A stretch of DNA of 64,000 nt, taken from Stentor coeruleus (taxonomy: Eukaryota > Ciliophora > Heterotrichea > Heterotrichida > Stentoridae). Where the stretch lies: assembly GCA_001970955.1 (NCBI GenBank), contig MPUH01000005.1, forward strand, positions 62,001 through 126,000, read 5' to 3'. The translations under genes and the position numbers were made by a program. Shown piece after piece: positions 1 to 9,772 of the stretch (positions are counted from its first letter, which is position 1; each line of letters opens with the position of its first letter). Under the pieces are notes generated by a model. The model searched no databases. It was not told the DNA's origin and saw only the letters and a program-made list of their open reading frames with translations.

Positions 1-1933
1 TTCTTGGAGTTGATGGGACATCAAGTAATGCATCACTACTTCTCCTTAACTCAATCATCGACCTCCTTGGGGTTTTTTCTTCAACATCATCAGAAAAGTC
101 TAATTGCTTTCCTAGAGCTTTAGACCATAATTTCCTATTTCTTCTCTTACTTCCATGATCAAATTTCAAACTAACACTCATAGGAGTATCTGTACGATGT
201 AATTTATCGCCAGGTACAATAGACATTTCACTATTCAAACTGTCATTTCTTATTGTGCATAATGACCTAAAGGATTCATCAGAAATATTGCTTATAGCTT
301 CAATTTTTGAGCATTCATGTGCTTTTTTCCTAATCTTAGCTACTCTGAGTACTTCTCCATAATATTCAGGAAAGTCTTCAAATATCCTTAAAAAATCATC
401 TTTCCCCACAATCAAAATATCAGCTGCTCTACTAGCCACCTGAGCATTTGACTCCCTTTCAATATTCTCAATAATTTCAACTTCACCAAAATATGATCCA
501 CTTGTATATAATCTAAAAGTTACACAATCGCAAGTCATTTTTACATATCCAGCCCTAAGAAAATACACTTCATCTGCTATATCATATTCTTCATATAAAT
601 ATTCTTTTAGTCTGTATGTTTGTAGGGTCATTTTTGTTGCAAGGCCACTTATAAATACTTGAGGTTTTGATTCAAAAAAAAATAATCCACCAGTGATTTG
701 TCTGTGGATATGCTCAAGAAGTTCAGTTCGAAGATTAGATGATAGTTTTGATATTTCATCTAAAATGTTGTTGTATATAAGATGAGTGAATAAGGATTTT
801 TGTTTCAAACTGTCTTTGACCTTTTTAGTAAGTTCTAAAGGAAACTCTGAATGAAAGGAGAGTTCTTTTATTACAGAAAGCTTATGCTTTAATTCAAGTT
901 TTTGGGAATCATCTGATGATATTATTGCGATAATGCTACTTACTGTGAATGAATAGAGAAAGATTCCAAAAAACATCATGATAACAGTAAATAATTTTTC
1001 TGTGTTGTTTGTAGAAACTATGTCCCCATAGCCTACTGTTATTAATGTTAGGAATACATAGTAAATACTAGCTAAATATTTATCAGTTAATGCCATTTCA
1101 TCTATTTGATACTTTTGTCTCCATGAAATCATTGAATTTCCATGTATTTTTCCAATATAATACCATATACATCCAAATATATGCACAGAAAGCATAAAAA
1201 TGAACCAAAAATAAACAAAATTTATTACAGCATTTTTCAAAGAGTTACTTGGAGAAACTTTTATAAAATTCAAAGAAGGCCTAAAACGTTTAAGTAATTT
1301 AAACAATTTTGAAATCCTGTATATCCTTGCAAATCTCACTATTCTAAAAAAATTGTTATATGATGCAGATCCCATATTAGCAACATAAGACGCGATTTCA
1401 AAAGGAAAACAAGATATTAAATCTAATGCAAACCATGATTTTAAATATCTCAAAGCAATATCTTTTCTTTCAGTAATAATTTCTCGGTTTTTAAGCACTA
1501 ATGCAGTATTGAAAGTTAGTATTAAATCCATGAAAAATATAACATCAGTGACCAAAATGAGTTTCATCCAAATTCCTGAAGATAATTCATCAAATGTTAA
1601 ACCAAGTGGTATAAATATTGAAACATATAAATAAGCTGCGCTCATAAAAATCTCCCAGAATATTTTAGCTTTGCTTCCAGGAAAAAATAAGAATTTTTTA
1701 TTATCTGAGCTTTTATGTAGGCTAGAATCGGATAATATTTTTTGATTTTGATTTAAACCTTTAGAACCAAATGAAAGAATGTCTTTTTTGAGCTTCAAAA
1801 ATCGTCCTATGATTCTAGAAAATAATCTCAACTTGTTCCAAAGATCTTTTATGCGTGTATCAGGATAAGCAGTTTTATCTAAATCATCTTTAGCTGATAT
1901 GATTTGCAAAGAGAGCCTAGTAATATTTAGCAT
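1..1933 (-). CDS. Partial cyclic-nucleotide-binding-domain K+ channel (CNBD/EAG-like)
   Basis: About 644 residues lie in the window and the frame is still open at base 1, so the C-terminus is missing. The start at 1931-1933 is the first ATG after an in-frame TAA. Seen in the protein: six membrane segments from about residue 90, an Arg/Lys-rich S4 (RIVRFARIYRISKLFKLLKR), the K+ selectivity filter TVGYGD near residue 300, and a cyclic-nucleotide-binding fold at about 415-520 containing FGEVE. In CNBD proteins the phosphate-binding cassette normally carries an Arg plus Ser/Thr-Ala after the Gly-Glu. Here the equivalent stretch reads ESNAQVAS, so nucleotide binding may be lost, as in EAG-type channels (inference). 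It is probably a plasma-membrane K+ channel setting membrane potential and ciliary behaviour. The tail after residue 560 is Ser/Lys-rich and looks disordered. Confidence 0.9.
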   Translation of the reverse strand, partial: MLNITRLSLQIISAKDDLDKTAYPDTRIKDLWNKLRLFSRIIGRFLKLKKDILSFGSKGLNQNQKILSDSSLHKSSDNKKFLFFPGSKAKIFWEIFMSAAYLYVSIFIPLGLTFDELSSGIWMKLILVTDVIFFMDLILTFNTALVLKNREIITERKDIALRYLKSWFALDLISCFPFEIASYVANMGSASYNNFFRIVRFARIYRISKLFKLLKRFRPSLNFIKVSPSNSLKNAVINFVYFWFIFMLSVHIFGCIWYYIGKIHGNSMISWRQKYQIDEMALTDKYLASIYYVFLTLITVGYGDIVSTNNTEKLFTVIMMFFGIFLYSFTVSSIIAIISSDDSQKLELKHKLSVIKELSFHSEFPLELTKKVKDSLKQKSLFTHLIYNNILDEISKLSSNLRTELLEHIHRQITGGLFFFESKPQVFISGLATKMTLQTYRLKEYLYEEYDIADEVYFLRAGYVKMTCDCVTFRLYTSGSYFGEVEIIENIERESNAQVASRAADILIVGKDDFLRIFEDFPEYYGEVLRVAKIRKKAHECSKIEAISNISDESFRSLCTIRNDSLNSEMSIVPGDKLHRTDTPMSVSLKFDHGSKRRNRKLWSKALGKQLDFSDDVEEKTPRRSMIELRRSSDALLDVPSTPR

Positions 1934-2080
1934 TAAATTATAAGACACTTAGTTTATTTTGACAACAGCTTTGGCCTATTTGCTTATGATCAGAATATAT
2001 AAAATTCAAGTTTACAAGACAACTTTTATTAGAAACAAAGTCATGCTGTTATAACTTTTTGCATAAACAAATTTACTATT

Positions 2081-2211
2081 TGATACACTTAATAAATATT
2101 ATTAATGAATACTCTTATAACTAATTATATATATAAACTTCACTTNTGATACACTTAATAAATATTATTAATGAATACTCTTATAACTAATTATATATAT
2201 AAACTTCACTT
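2081..2211. repeat. 65-bp identical copies flanking a single N (assembly join)
   Basis: Bases 2081-2145 and 2147-2211 are the same sequence, separated only by the N at 2146. This is what an unmerged contig overlap looks like. Four other N bases in the window have the same structure. Confidence 0.9.
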
Positions 2212-2458
2212 ATGAATTTATTACTTAAGTTATATTTAAAGTTGATTTTATCTTTATTTTAATAAACTTATTTACACATAAAACCAAAAATTATTAGTTT
2301 ATTACAGCAAATATAACTTTTTTTAATGAATATTGATGATAAACTTATGAGAGTTCATAAGCGATAAAGATTTGATAATTCAGCTTTTATTTCAAAAAAA
2401 TAGTTAAATTAACTGTTCATAAAAAATATTCGCTTATAACAAGCTTAAGAAATATTTT

Positions 2459-2528
2459 GATTTTCCCTTCTTTCAAAAACACAATCTATATTAGATTTTC
2501 CCTTCTTTCAAAAACACAATCTATATTA
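2459..2528. repeat. 35-bp tandem duplication
   Basis: The unit at 2459-2493 is repeated exactly at 2494-2528, with no N between. It lies in non-coding DNA. It could be a genuine tandem duplication or another unmerged overlap. Confidence 0.85.
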
Positions 2529-2826
2529 TATGAAAAATCATATAAATATTTCCTATATACAATATGCTCAAATTTATATAAAATTCTTCCTAATATGATT
2601 TAAACCGATTTCCCATATTATTTTATAAAAACTCCATTCTTAATCACACCAAAAAAAAACCATCCTAAATCTGATTCCTTATTTAACACACAAATACATA
2701 AATCAAAGCCCATCACACAACCAAAAATTCTATTCACTAAACAAAAAACTAAAATATCCTAATTTAAGCCCCTTCTCCATATATAAACTCATCTAAAAAA
2801 AAAATTTTTTTACAAATTACTTATAA

Positions 2827-4581
2827 TCACCCAACCGCACTATAAAAACTTTCAGTACCTTCATTATTTGCAATAATATTACACAATGTATTATGAATCA
2901 AAGTTGAACTTGGTCTATTTAACGGATCTCTATTCCAACAACTTTTCAACAATTCACATATATCCCCATTCAACTCAATAGGAATTCCTGGTCTATACCC
3001 TTCACATACCATCTGAGAAATTTGTCTTAAAGGTATATTAGGAAAAGGTTCTTCTTCAGTCATAATTTCCCATAATATTACCCCAAAACTATAAACATCA
3101 TCACTTTTGTTTTTTTTTGTGACAAATTTATTATTATCCCTTAACAATTCAGGTGAACTCCAAGCAGATTTATTAATATAATTATTTGTAAGCCCACAAA
3201 ATTTCTTTAAATGATCAAGGCCTATATCAGAAATATATATAGACCATGAAAAATCTAATAATATATTATGTGTTGTTAAATGTCCATGAATAATATCAAA
3301 ATCGTGTATGATTTTTATAGCAAAAGAAATTTCTCTAGAAATATTGAGTTTTTGTTTATAAGTCATTGATGATATTGATGAATGAAGTGCATTATGTAAA
3401 GAACCTACAGGAAAATAATTTGAGACTATATCTATTGTTTGATCTCTAATACTTATACCTAATGGGCTTATGTAATGAGGACATATTATACCTGAGAGAA
3501 TACTCATGTCTCCATTAAGTTTTTCTGTTATGTAATTGTTAAGTCTTGGTAAAGTTAATCTTCTTATAGCAGCATGTTTACCTTTGTAAGTACCGATGTA
3601 TATTGTTCCTAATTTGCTATGATTAGTTGAAAGTGGTTTGGCTATAGTAATATCGCTTTCTTGGATATTTAAGTTCATTTTCGGCTGAGTGATTTCTGGT
3701 GGCGACATAGGCTCGATTGACTCTAATTTTGGATAGTCAAGGATTTCTTTCATGAAAATTGTGATAAAAGAATAGTCTACAACAAACAAAATACATAAAA
3801 TTTCAGTAACTAAAAGGTCAAAGATTAATATTAATGTTGGCAAAGTACTATCATCAGAGAGACCACTTGTGTTTGACGAGTTTTCTATAATATTGTTTTC
3901 ACGAATAAGGTAAAGTATTCCATGAAGAATACGTCCAGCACTCCATGCAAAGATCACTATATGAACTTTTCTCATAGTTAAATAAGCCTCATTACTAATA
4001 TAAGGTAATCCAGAATACTTACATTGGACATACATAATACTTGCAAGGACAATTAAACTTATAAAAAAACACAGTGTCGAATGCTGTATCACAATAGCTT
4101 CAGCACCAATTCCTCCAAATAACATAATCACATACAAAATCATATCAATCACAATCCACAATATCAAAAAATACTTTGTAAGTTTTAAGCTTCTAATCAA
4201 ACTAATTCTATTTATCCAAAATACCCCAGTATTACTTTGATTCATAAGGGTATCGAATCTTGTTAGCAAATGCGCATTTTGCATAAGCCAAAACAAGATG
4301 ATATAACTAGATATCATAAAACTTTCAGGTATAAAAAGCATTATTGAAGCTATTCTTTCACTTTCTAAATCAGATAAGATGTCAACAAAGCAAATAAGCC
4401 AGAAAGTTAAGGATCGGAATAACAGCTCGACTATTTGGAAATAGTATAAAAAACGTGCCTCTCGCCAATATTTGACAAATGATGTGATATTTTTACTTCG
4501 GAGTATTGTAAAAGCCATCATCGATGTGTAAATCACGGCTAAGACAAAATATGGGAGGAACAATGAAGCTCTTAGGACCAT
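2827..4581 (-). CDS. Multi-pass membrane receptor-like pseudokinase
   Basis: A 584-residue protein. Residues 1-290 contain about seven hydrophobic segments, in a receptor-like layout. Residues 320-570 form a protein-kinase fold: WSSPELL (APE region), DVYSFGVILWEIMT and CWNRDPLNRPS are classic tyrosine-kinase-like (TKL) motifs of subdomains VIII-XI. The key catalytic residues are altered. The ATP-anchoring Lys is Arg in HAAIRRL near 337, the catalytic loop reads HGHLTTHN instead of HRDLKxxN near 433, and DFG is DIG near 452. Loss of the catalytic-loop Asp argues for a pseudokinase (inference from family knowledge). It would sit in the plasma or an internal membrane with the kinase-like part in the cytosol. 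It ends in TGA, which supports TGA being a stop in this genome. Confidence 0.85.
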   Translation of the reverse strand: MVLRASLFLPYFVLAVIYTSMMAFTILRSKNITSFVKYWREARFLYYFQIVELLFRSLTFWLICFVDILSDLESERIASIMLFIPESFMISSYIILFWLMQNAHLLTRFDTLMNQSNTGVFWINRISLIRSLKLTKYFLILWIVIDMILYVIMLFGGIGAEAIVIQHSTLCFFISLIVLASIMYVQCKYSGLPYISNEAYLTMRKVHIVIFAWSAGRILHGILYLIRENNIIENSSNTSGLSDDSTLPTLILIFDLLVTEILCILFVVDYSFITIFMKEILDYPKLESIEPMSPPEITQPKMNLNIQESDITIAKPLSTNHSKLGTIYIGTYKGKHAAIRRLTLPRLNNYITEKLNGDMSILSGIICPHYISPLGISIRDQTIDIVSNYFPVGSLHNALHSSISSMTYKQKLNISREISFAIKIIHDFDIIHGHLTTHNILLDFSWSIYISDIGLDHLKKFCGLTNNYINKSAWSSPELLRDNNKFVTKKNKSDDVYSFGVILWEIMTEEEPFPNIPLRQISQMVCEGYRPGIPIELNGDICELLKSCWNRDPLNRPSSTLIHNTLCNIIANNEGTESFYSAVG

Positions 4582-4908
4582 TATATTATAATAATTTTAT
4601 TGTTGATAGAATTTAGGATGCAAAATCAGCTATTGATGGAATAAGAAAAATGTTTAAGTTTGTAAATGGTGTGGCAGGGTATAAGATAAATTTATAATAT
4701 ATTGTTTTTGTTAGAATTTTTACCTCATCACAATTAAATATAAACACCTAAAAATAATCTCTTTTCAACTTCATTCAGACTAATCATCAGCACAAAAATA
4801 AAAACCTTAAAAATCTAGCATTAACTAAAAATAAATATTATCTACTATTAGCCNTCATCAGCACAAAAATAAAAACCTTAAAAATCTAGCATTAACTAAA
4901 AATAAATA
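4582..4908. other. Intergenic spacer with assembly join at N4854
   Basis: No gene seen. The left half is G-rich on the plus strand and the right half C-rich. A 70-bp duplication surrounds the N at 4854. Confidence 0.7.
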
Positions 4909-4924
4909 TTATCTACTATTAGCC
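4784..4924. repeat. 70-bp identical copies flanking a single N (assembly join)
   Basis: Bases 4784-4853 and 4855-4924 are identical and separated by the N at 4854. The second copy includes the stop-codon end of the adjacent kinase gene, so that gene is not altered by the join. Confidence 0.9.
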
Positions 4925-7890
4925 CATTCATTAAAATACTTGATAAAACTCTCTCTATAGCTTTCTGCATCAACAAAAAACACATGTTTCAAAAGTTCTT
5001 CAGTATCCTGCCTAAAGTTTGGATCTTTCACCAAACATTTCCCAATAAAATCAGAAAACCCCCAACTCCACTTAGCTTTTTCTTTTAATTCTGGAGGATT
5101 TTGATTAATAATTTTCGATATAATACTATGTTGAGTTTCACTATAATGTGGAGGTTCACCTTCAGCAAGTTCAATTCCTACAATCCCTAAAGACCAAATA
5201 TCAGCTTTAATCCCATAACTATTTTGCTGTAATATTTCAGGAGGCATCCATAATAATGTTCCAGCAAATGTACTTCTTAATTTACGAGCATCATCTAATT
5301 GTGCGGCAAAACCAAGATCAGCAATTTTTATATCCCCATTTTCTGATATAAGAATATTATCAGATTTCATATCACGATGAATACGATTACGTCTATGAAG
5401 ATAATTTAAACCTTTGAGAACTTCAAATAAAATATACTTAAAAACATGTTCTGGGATTCTCCCTGGGCAGTCAAGGATTAAGTCTGTAAGACTACATGAC
5501 ATAAGTTCTTCGATTATCCATATGGATTTTTTATAATCATAAAATTCTAAGTATTTTATTATGTTTGGATGATTTGAATTCTGAGTCAAACTAATTTCGT
5601 TTATAACAAGTTCCCTTTCATGATCACTTTTAGGGGATATGATTTTTGCGGCAAAGATTTCTTTAGTTAGAATTTTTTCGGCGATATGAATTTCCCCTGA
5701 GCTCCCATTACCAATTCTTTTATGTAGTTTGAATTCGTTAAGTGGGTCTGTATTTTTAAACTGAGTTTGTATAAAAACTGATATTCTCATGTTTTTTGCT
5801 TTTTGGCTATTTGGATGTTCTTTTTTTACTATTGGTGATGGTTTAATTTTTATTTCTTCTTCGTTTTTAATATATGGACCTGGGGGTGTTTGTATCATAA
5901 TAACAGGGTTTGGGTTTTGTGCTGGTAGACTTGAAGGTAGAGATGGTGTCTTAGAAATATTTAGAATAGATTCAGACGATTGGAATAAAGGAGGAGATTG
6001 GGTAACTTTATCAGGTAAATTTTTATGAATAGATAAACTGTCTATAGGAGGTTGATGGGTTATTGATTCATGTAACTGAGGATAAGATGGCTGATTTAAA
6101 AATTGACTTGGAGGAGGTTGATTTAATGAAGGGAGGATTGAGTAATTCAAATAATCATCATGAACAGTAGGAGGAAGATATTCGAAATCTACTGAAGGGA
6201 TTATTGATGGATTTAACTGAGGATTTGAAATTGTATAGAAAGTTTTATTTGATGGAATATTCACTTTTACTTCATGATTAGATGGATTATAATAACTATT
6301 CATATTATTGTTGTAGTTTTGAGTTGTTGGTAATATAGAAACTTTGTCTTCAAGGATGTCATTATAATTGTATGCTTTTGGTGATGGGAGATTTGGAGGA
6401 GGGTAATTTTCTCTTTGATTTAATATTGGGGGGATATTTGAAGTATAGTTAGATTCTTGGTTTAATGGGAAATTTAAGATTGGAGGATGATTAACTTCTA
6501 GTTTTATTTGTGGGGGGATATTTGAATTATAGTTAGATTCCTGGCTTAATGGGAAATTTATGATTGGAGGATGATTAACTTCTAGTTTTATTTGTGGGGG
6601 AATATTTGAAGTATTGTTAGATTCTTGATTTAATGGGAAATTTATGATTGGAGGATGATTAACTTCTAGTTTTATTTGAGGGGGAATATTTGAAGTATTG
6701 TTAGATTCTTGATTTAATGGGAAGTTTATGCTTGGAGGATGATTAATACCTAGTTTTATTTGTGGGGGAATACTTGAAATATTGCTAGATTCTTGTTTTA
6801 ATTGGAAGTTTATGCCTTGAGGGTTATCAACATCTAGTTTTATTTGTGGGGGAATACTTGGAATATTTTTAGGTTCTTGGTTAAATGATAAATTTATGCT
6901 TTGAGGATGATCAACACCTAGTTTTATTTGTGGGGGGATATTTGAAGTAATATTAAATTCTTGTTTTAATGGGACATTTATGCTTTGAGGATGATCAACA
7001 CCTAGTTTTATTTGTGGGGGAATACTTGGAATATTGTTAGATTCTTGTTTTAATGGGAAATTTATGTTTTTAGGTTGATCAACACCTAATTTTATTTGTG
7101 GGGGAATACTTGGAGGATAATAAAGCCCTTGATTTAATTGTGGGGGTGCGCCAAAAGGACTATAAAGTCCTTGGTTCAATGGTTGAGGGACACTTGGAGG
7201 AGGTTGATAAACTGACTGTTTTTGCATTGGGTTAGAAGCTTTGATATTTACCTTTGGGTTTTCTAACATATAATTAACTGGATAAAGGTCATTTTTTATT
7301 ATTTCTGGGTTTGGGACTTGAAAATTTACTTGACTAGGTACATTTGCATATGGTGGTGGGAAATTTTCATGAGGTCTAGTATTAATTGAAGGAAAGTTTC
7401 CTGCTTCAGGCTTATTATGAATATTCTTAAAATAATCCCCTTCAATTAAATAATTCACTTGCAATTCATAAGCTTTTTCATAATCTTCAATAAATATTTT
7501 TGGGTAGTCCTCAAGAGGATTATATCCTTCAGGAAGTTTTTCATAGTTACTTTCTCTAGAATTTCCAGTTGTTCGTTTATTTTTCATCGATTCTGTAAGA
7601 GATAAGATTTTTGTTTGATCAACAAGGATTTCATCAGGAATATTCCCTGATTCAATGTATTTTGATAATGCTTTTATTGAGTCTCTCTTGTTTTCTGCTT
7701 CTTCTTTAGAGTCGTTGAGTATTGTCCAGCAGGAAATACAGTATCGCTTTCCTTTGAAAATAAAGAATATTGTTCCCTCAACATGAGTACAAGGTTCACA
7801 AAAGTAATAATCTAAGTAACCATTACGGCAGATCTTGCATCTTTTCATATTTGAGTCGAGCTTGCTTCCGCAAAATTTACAATTATCCAT
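4909..7890 (-). CDS. STE20/PAK-type protein kinase with zinc-binding N-terminus and repeat linker
   Basis: A 993-residue protein. Residues 1-55 carry four Cys pairs (CKFC, CKIC, CEPC, CISC), a likely zinc-binding module. Residues about 150-690 are Pro/Asn-rich and probably disordered, with eight tandem 28-residue repeats each starting IPPQIKL. The C-terminal kinase domain (about 720-975) has a Gly loop IGNGSSGE, AAKII, the catalytic loop HRDMKSDN, a DLG in place of DFG, and GTLLWMPPEIL, the STE20/PAK-type activation segment. It should be an active Ser/Thr kinase in the cytosol. Similarity to PAK is in the kinase domain only. I see no CRIB Rac/Cdc42-binding motif, so control may run through the zinc module or the repeats (inference). 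Confidence 0.88.
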   Translation of the reverse strand: MDNCKFCGSKLDSNMKRCKICRNGYLDYYFCEPCTHVEGTIFFIFKGKRYCISCWTILNDSKEEAENKRDSIKALSKYIESGNIPDEILVDQTKILSLTESMKNKRTTGNSRESNYEKLPEGYNPLEDYPKIFIEDYEKAYELQVNYLIEGDYFKNIHNKPEAGNFPSINTRPHENFPPPYANVPSQVNFQVPNPEIIKNDLYPVNYMLENPKVNIKASNPMQKQSVYQPPPSVPQPLNQGLYSPFGAPPQLNQGLYYPPSIPPQIKLGVDQPKNINFPLKQESNNIPSIPPQIKLGVDHPQSINVPLKQEFNITSNIPPQIKLGVDHPQSINLSFNQEPKNIPSIPPQIKLDVDNPQGINFQLKQESSNISSIPPQIKLGINHPPSINFPLNQESNNTSNIPPQIKLEVNHPPIINFPLNQESNNTSNIPPQIKLEVNHPPIINFPLSQESNYNSNIPPQIKLEVNHPPILNFPLNQESNYTSNIPPILNQRENYPPPNLPSPKAYNYNDILEDKVSILPTTQNYNNNMNSYYNPSNHEVKVNIPSNKTFYTISNPQLNPSIIPSVDFEYLPPTVHDDYLNYSILPSLNQPPPSQFLNQPSYPQLHESITHQPPIDSLSIHKNLPDKVTQSPPLFQSSESILNISKTPSLPSSLPAQNPNPVIMIQTPPGPYIKNEEEIKIKPSPIVKKEHPNSQKAKNMRISVFIQTQFKNTDPLNEFKLHKRIGNGSSGEIHIAEKILTKEIFAAKIISPKSDHERELVINEISLTQNSNHPNIIKYLEFYDYKKSIWIIEELMSCSLTDLILDCPGRIPEHVFKYILFEVLKGLNYLHRRNRIHRDMKSDNILISENGDIKIADLGFAAQLDDARKLRSTFAGTLLWMPPEILQQNSYGIKADIWSLGIVGIELAEGEPPHYSETQHSIISKIINQNPPELKEKAKWSWGFSDFIGKCLVKDPNFRQDTEELLKHVFFVDAESYRESFIKYFNEWANSR
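6436..7107 (-). repeat. Eight tandem 84-nt coding repeats (28 aa, IPPQIKL)
   Basis: These in-frame repeats within the PAK-like kinase gene start IPPQIKL and contain a variable middle around INFPL and QES. The copies differ from each other mainly by substitution with length kept at 28 residues. Boundaries are approximate. Confidence 0.85.
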
Positions 7891-8198
7891 TTATATTATC
7901 ATAATCAAATCAGAACTTAAATATCTTGACTATAATTTTTATTCTAAGGCTTAAACAAAATATTTAGATACTTTAAATATGTAATAACATAATTTTATAT
8001 TATAAAAATCGATAATATAAATAAGATCTAAATCTACATAAATAAATCTCTCCTATACTTATTATTCCTTTCTTCATATTTTATTAAATCCATAAACTAA
8101 GAGTATTTCCCATTCTTTATAATTAAAAACTATATCCTTTCATAATATAAATTTCATTTAAAAAAATACAACTTTCCTAATAGTTTTTTTACTATAAA
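7891..8198. other. Intergenic spacer
   Basis: AT-rich, with no gene or RNA seen. The right half is C-rich on the plus strand, next to the 3' end of the p24 gene. Confidence 0.6.
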
Positions 8199-8780
8199 CT
8201 AAACACTTGTTTTTACCGAACTAAACATGTTTTTAAGAACATATATTTGTAGAAGGCTCAATGTGCATAAAACCACAATTTTTATAAGAACACTCAATAA
8301 TATATAATCACAAGTCCTTTCTGTAAGATCTCTATGAGCACTTTCCCGTCTTTCATAAAAATGCAAATTCCTATATACAGTGTCTAATAATTGTGAAGAT
8401 GATGCAATTTCATCATCTAACGGTTGGAAATGGTCTTCAGCTGCAAGACTCTGTTCTTCAATCTGCATATCCTGTGAAAACTCAAAACTTATAATCTTTT
8501 CTATACCATCTTGTGATTTAAAGCACATCTCATATGTTTCATCTTTGTCTATAGATTCTTCAAACTTACCTTCACGTGTATTTACTTGGCTTGTATATTT
8601 AGCTTTACGTTGACTATTGAAAAATCTAGTTAAAACATTCATATCCCCTTCTCCTGATATAACATAAGCTCCCCAAATTTTTCTAGAGGCTTTGCCATCT
8701 ATTGTAAAACAATATTCCATGTAGCCTGGTAGGGTAAAAAACATAGCAAGACAGGAGGTTAAGAGCAAATAGGTTTTCAT
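8199..8780 (-). CDS. p24/TMED (emp24/GP25L) cargo receptor
   Basis: A 193-residue type I membrane protein, a typical p24 size. An N-terminal signal peptide spans about residues 1-18. A GOLD domain follows, with the first Cys in MEYCFTI and the second in YEMCFKS, the usual disulfide pair. Next comes a coiled-coil stretch containing YERRESAHRDLTERT and a transmembrane segment at about 160-180. p24 proteins cycle between ER and Golgi in COPII and COPI vesicles and select cargo. The short cytosolic tail (LKNMFSSVKTSV) lacks the KKxx retrieval signal found in many members, so this copy may need a partner for recycling (inference). Its start lies 36 bp from the 3' end of the NADAR remnant. Confidence 0.85.
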   Translation of the reverse strand: MKTYLLLTSCLAMFFTLPGYMEYCFTIDGKASRKIWGAYVISGEGDMNVLTRFFNSQRKAKYTSQVNTREGKFEESIDKDETYEMCFKSQDGIEKIISFEFSQDMQIEEQSLAAEDHFQPLDDEIASSSQLLDTVYRNLHFYERRESAHRDLTERTCDYILLSVLIKIVVLCTLSLLQIYVLKNMFSSVKTSV

Positions 8781-8815
8781 GTTTATAAAATTACTGATTT
8801 AAGACATGAAGATTT

Positions 8816-9250
8816 TATGATATTTTTGACCTTATTTCCTCTAGCATCTGTCCTAGCTTGCTATTAGAGTCTTTTATAACTCCTCCCTAGTACAAATCTT
8901 TTGTATTATTTTCAACAAGCATAAAATCCCCAGTACTTAAAAAGCTGGTTTCTTAAATCAAGATTTTGGTCAAATTTAGTTAATAAAGCCTACATCATTA
9001 TTTAATATTTTCTTTTGTCCCAAATTTCTTCATCATATTCTAAAGCCCTTGCTAGTTTTTTTGCCATATCAGGTGTTATTGTAATATGTACAGCTTCGAA
9101 ATTACTTCCAGTAAAAATGCTCTACAGTCTTATATTTAAGTCCGTTTATAATAAAAGGAGTGTATGTAAAATTATTTAAAAAAATATGCTCTTCTTTTAC
9201 TTTATCTGAGGGTTGATAATAAAAAATATATAGTTTCTCTACCCATTTTA
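8816..9250 (-). pseudogene. Broken NADAR-domain (YbiA/DUF1768-like) gene
   Basis: Three stretches on the minus strand match the NADAR family in the right order but do not form one open frame. The first contains NGLKYKTVEHFY, the family's EHYY box. The second contains TPDMAKKLARAL, then KFDQNLDLRNQL, the family's KFxQNxxLRxxL box. The third contains NSKLGQMLEEIR, the family's NxLGxxLMxVR end. NADAR proteins hydrolyse ADP-ribose-linked or riboflavin-pathway N-glycosidic bonds. Several frame breaks and internal stops make this copy non-functional as a protein gene. Fifteen-nucleotide introns do not explain the breaks. A strongly C-poor flank at 9250-9480 resembles the 5' flank of intact minus-strand genes. 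Confidence 0.7.
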
Positions 9251-9772
9251 TAAATTTAAATAAGAGTGATTATTTATAAGTTTAAATGATAATATTAAGT
9301 GATAGTTTTAAAGAATTTGAGCTTTTAGGGAGTATTGATAATCAGAGGAATATATGTTTTTATGATGGAAATTGAGGAGATTGTAAGGATTATGTGGTGA
9401 GGTTGAAAAAGAGATATTGATTAGGATGATAAGAATATGGTGATAATTTTTTTTAATGATGCGATTTTGTTGTTATGGATTTTAAATATACACTAAAAAT
9501 TAATTACAAGAAAAAAATTCATGAAAAAATTGCGATCATAAGAAAAAATGAAGAAAATTTCGAAATGAAAATTTGTTCGAAATTGTATAAAATATAAATA
9601 AGAAATGAAGTATGGGAAATCAGTAGAGATTATTGATAATATTGAATTAATCCTTACTACAAAAAAGTGTATAGGGCTAGATTAATATAAAAATAAAAGT
9701 TTTAATAAAGGTTTAGAAATCGAAACAGGATAAAGTCCTTTTTCATACAAATTTTTAAAACTCCAAAGATGA
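9251..9772. other. Gene-poor spacer upstream of the NADAR remnant
   Basis: No gene seen. Bases 9250-9480 are almost free of C on the plus strand, like the 5' flanks of intact minus-strand genes elsewhere in the window. The rest is featureless AT-rich DNA. Confidence 0.5.

Larger units (their letters stand above)
1934..2826. other. Intergenic spacer with two short duplications
   Basis: I see no gene here. It holds a 65-bp duplication around an N at 2146, a 35-bp perfect tandem duplication at 2459-2528, and a C-rich, G-poor right half next to the 3' end of the pseudokinase gene. Confidence 0.7.
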
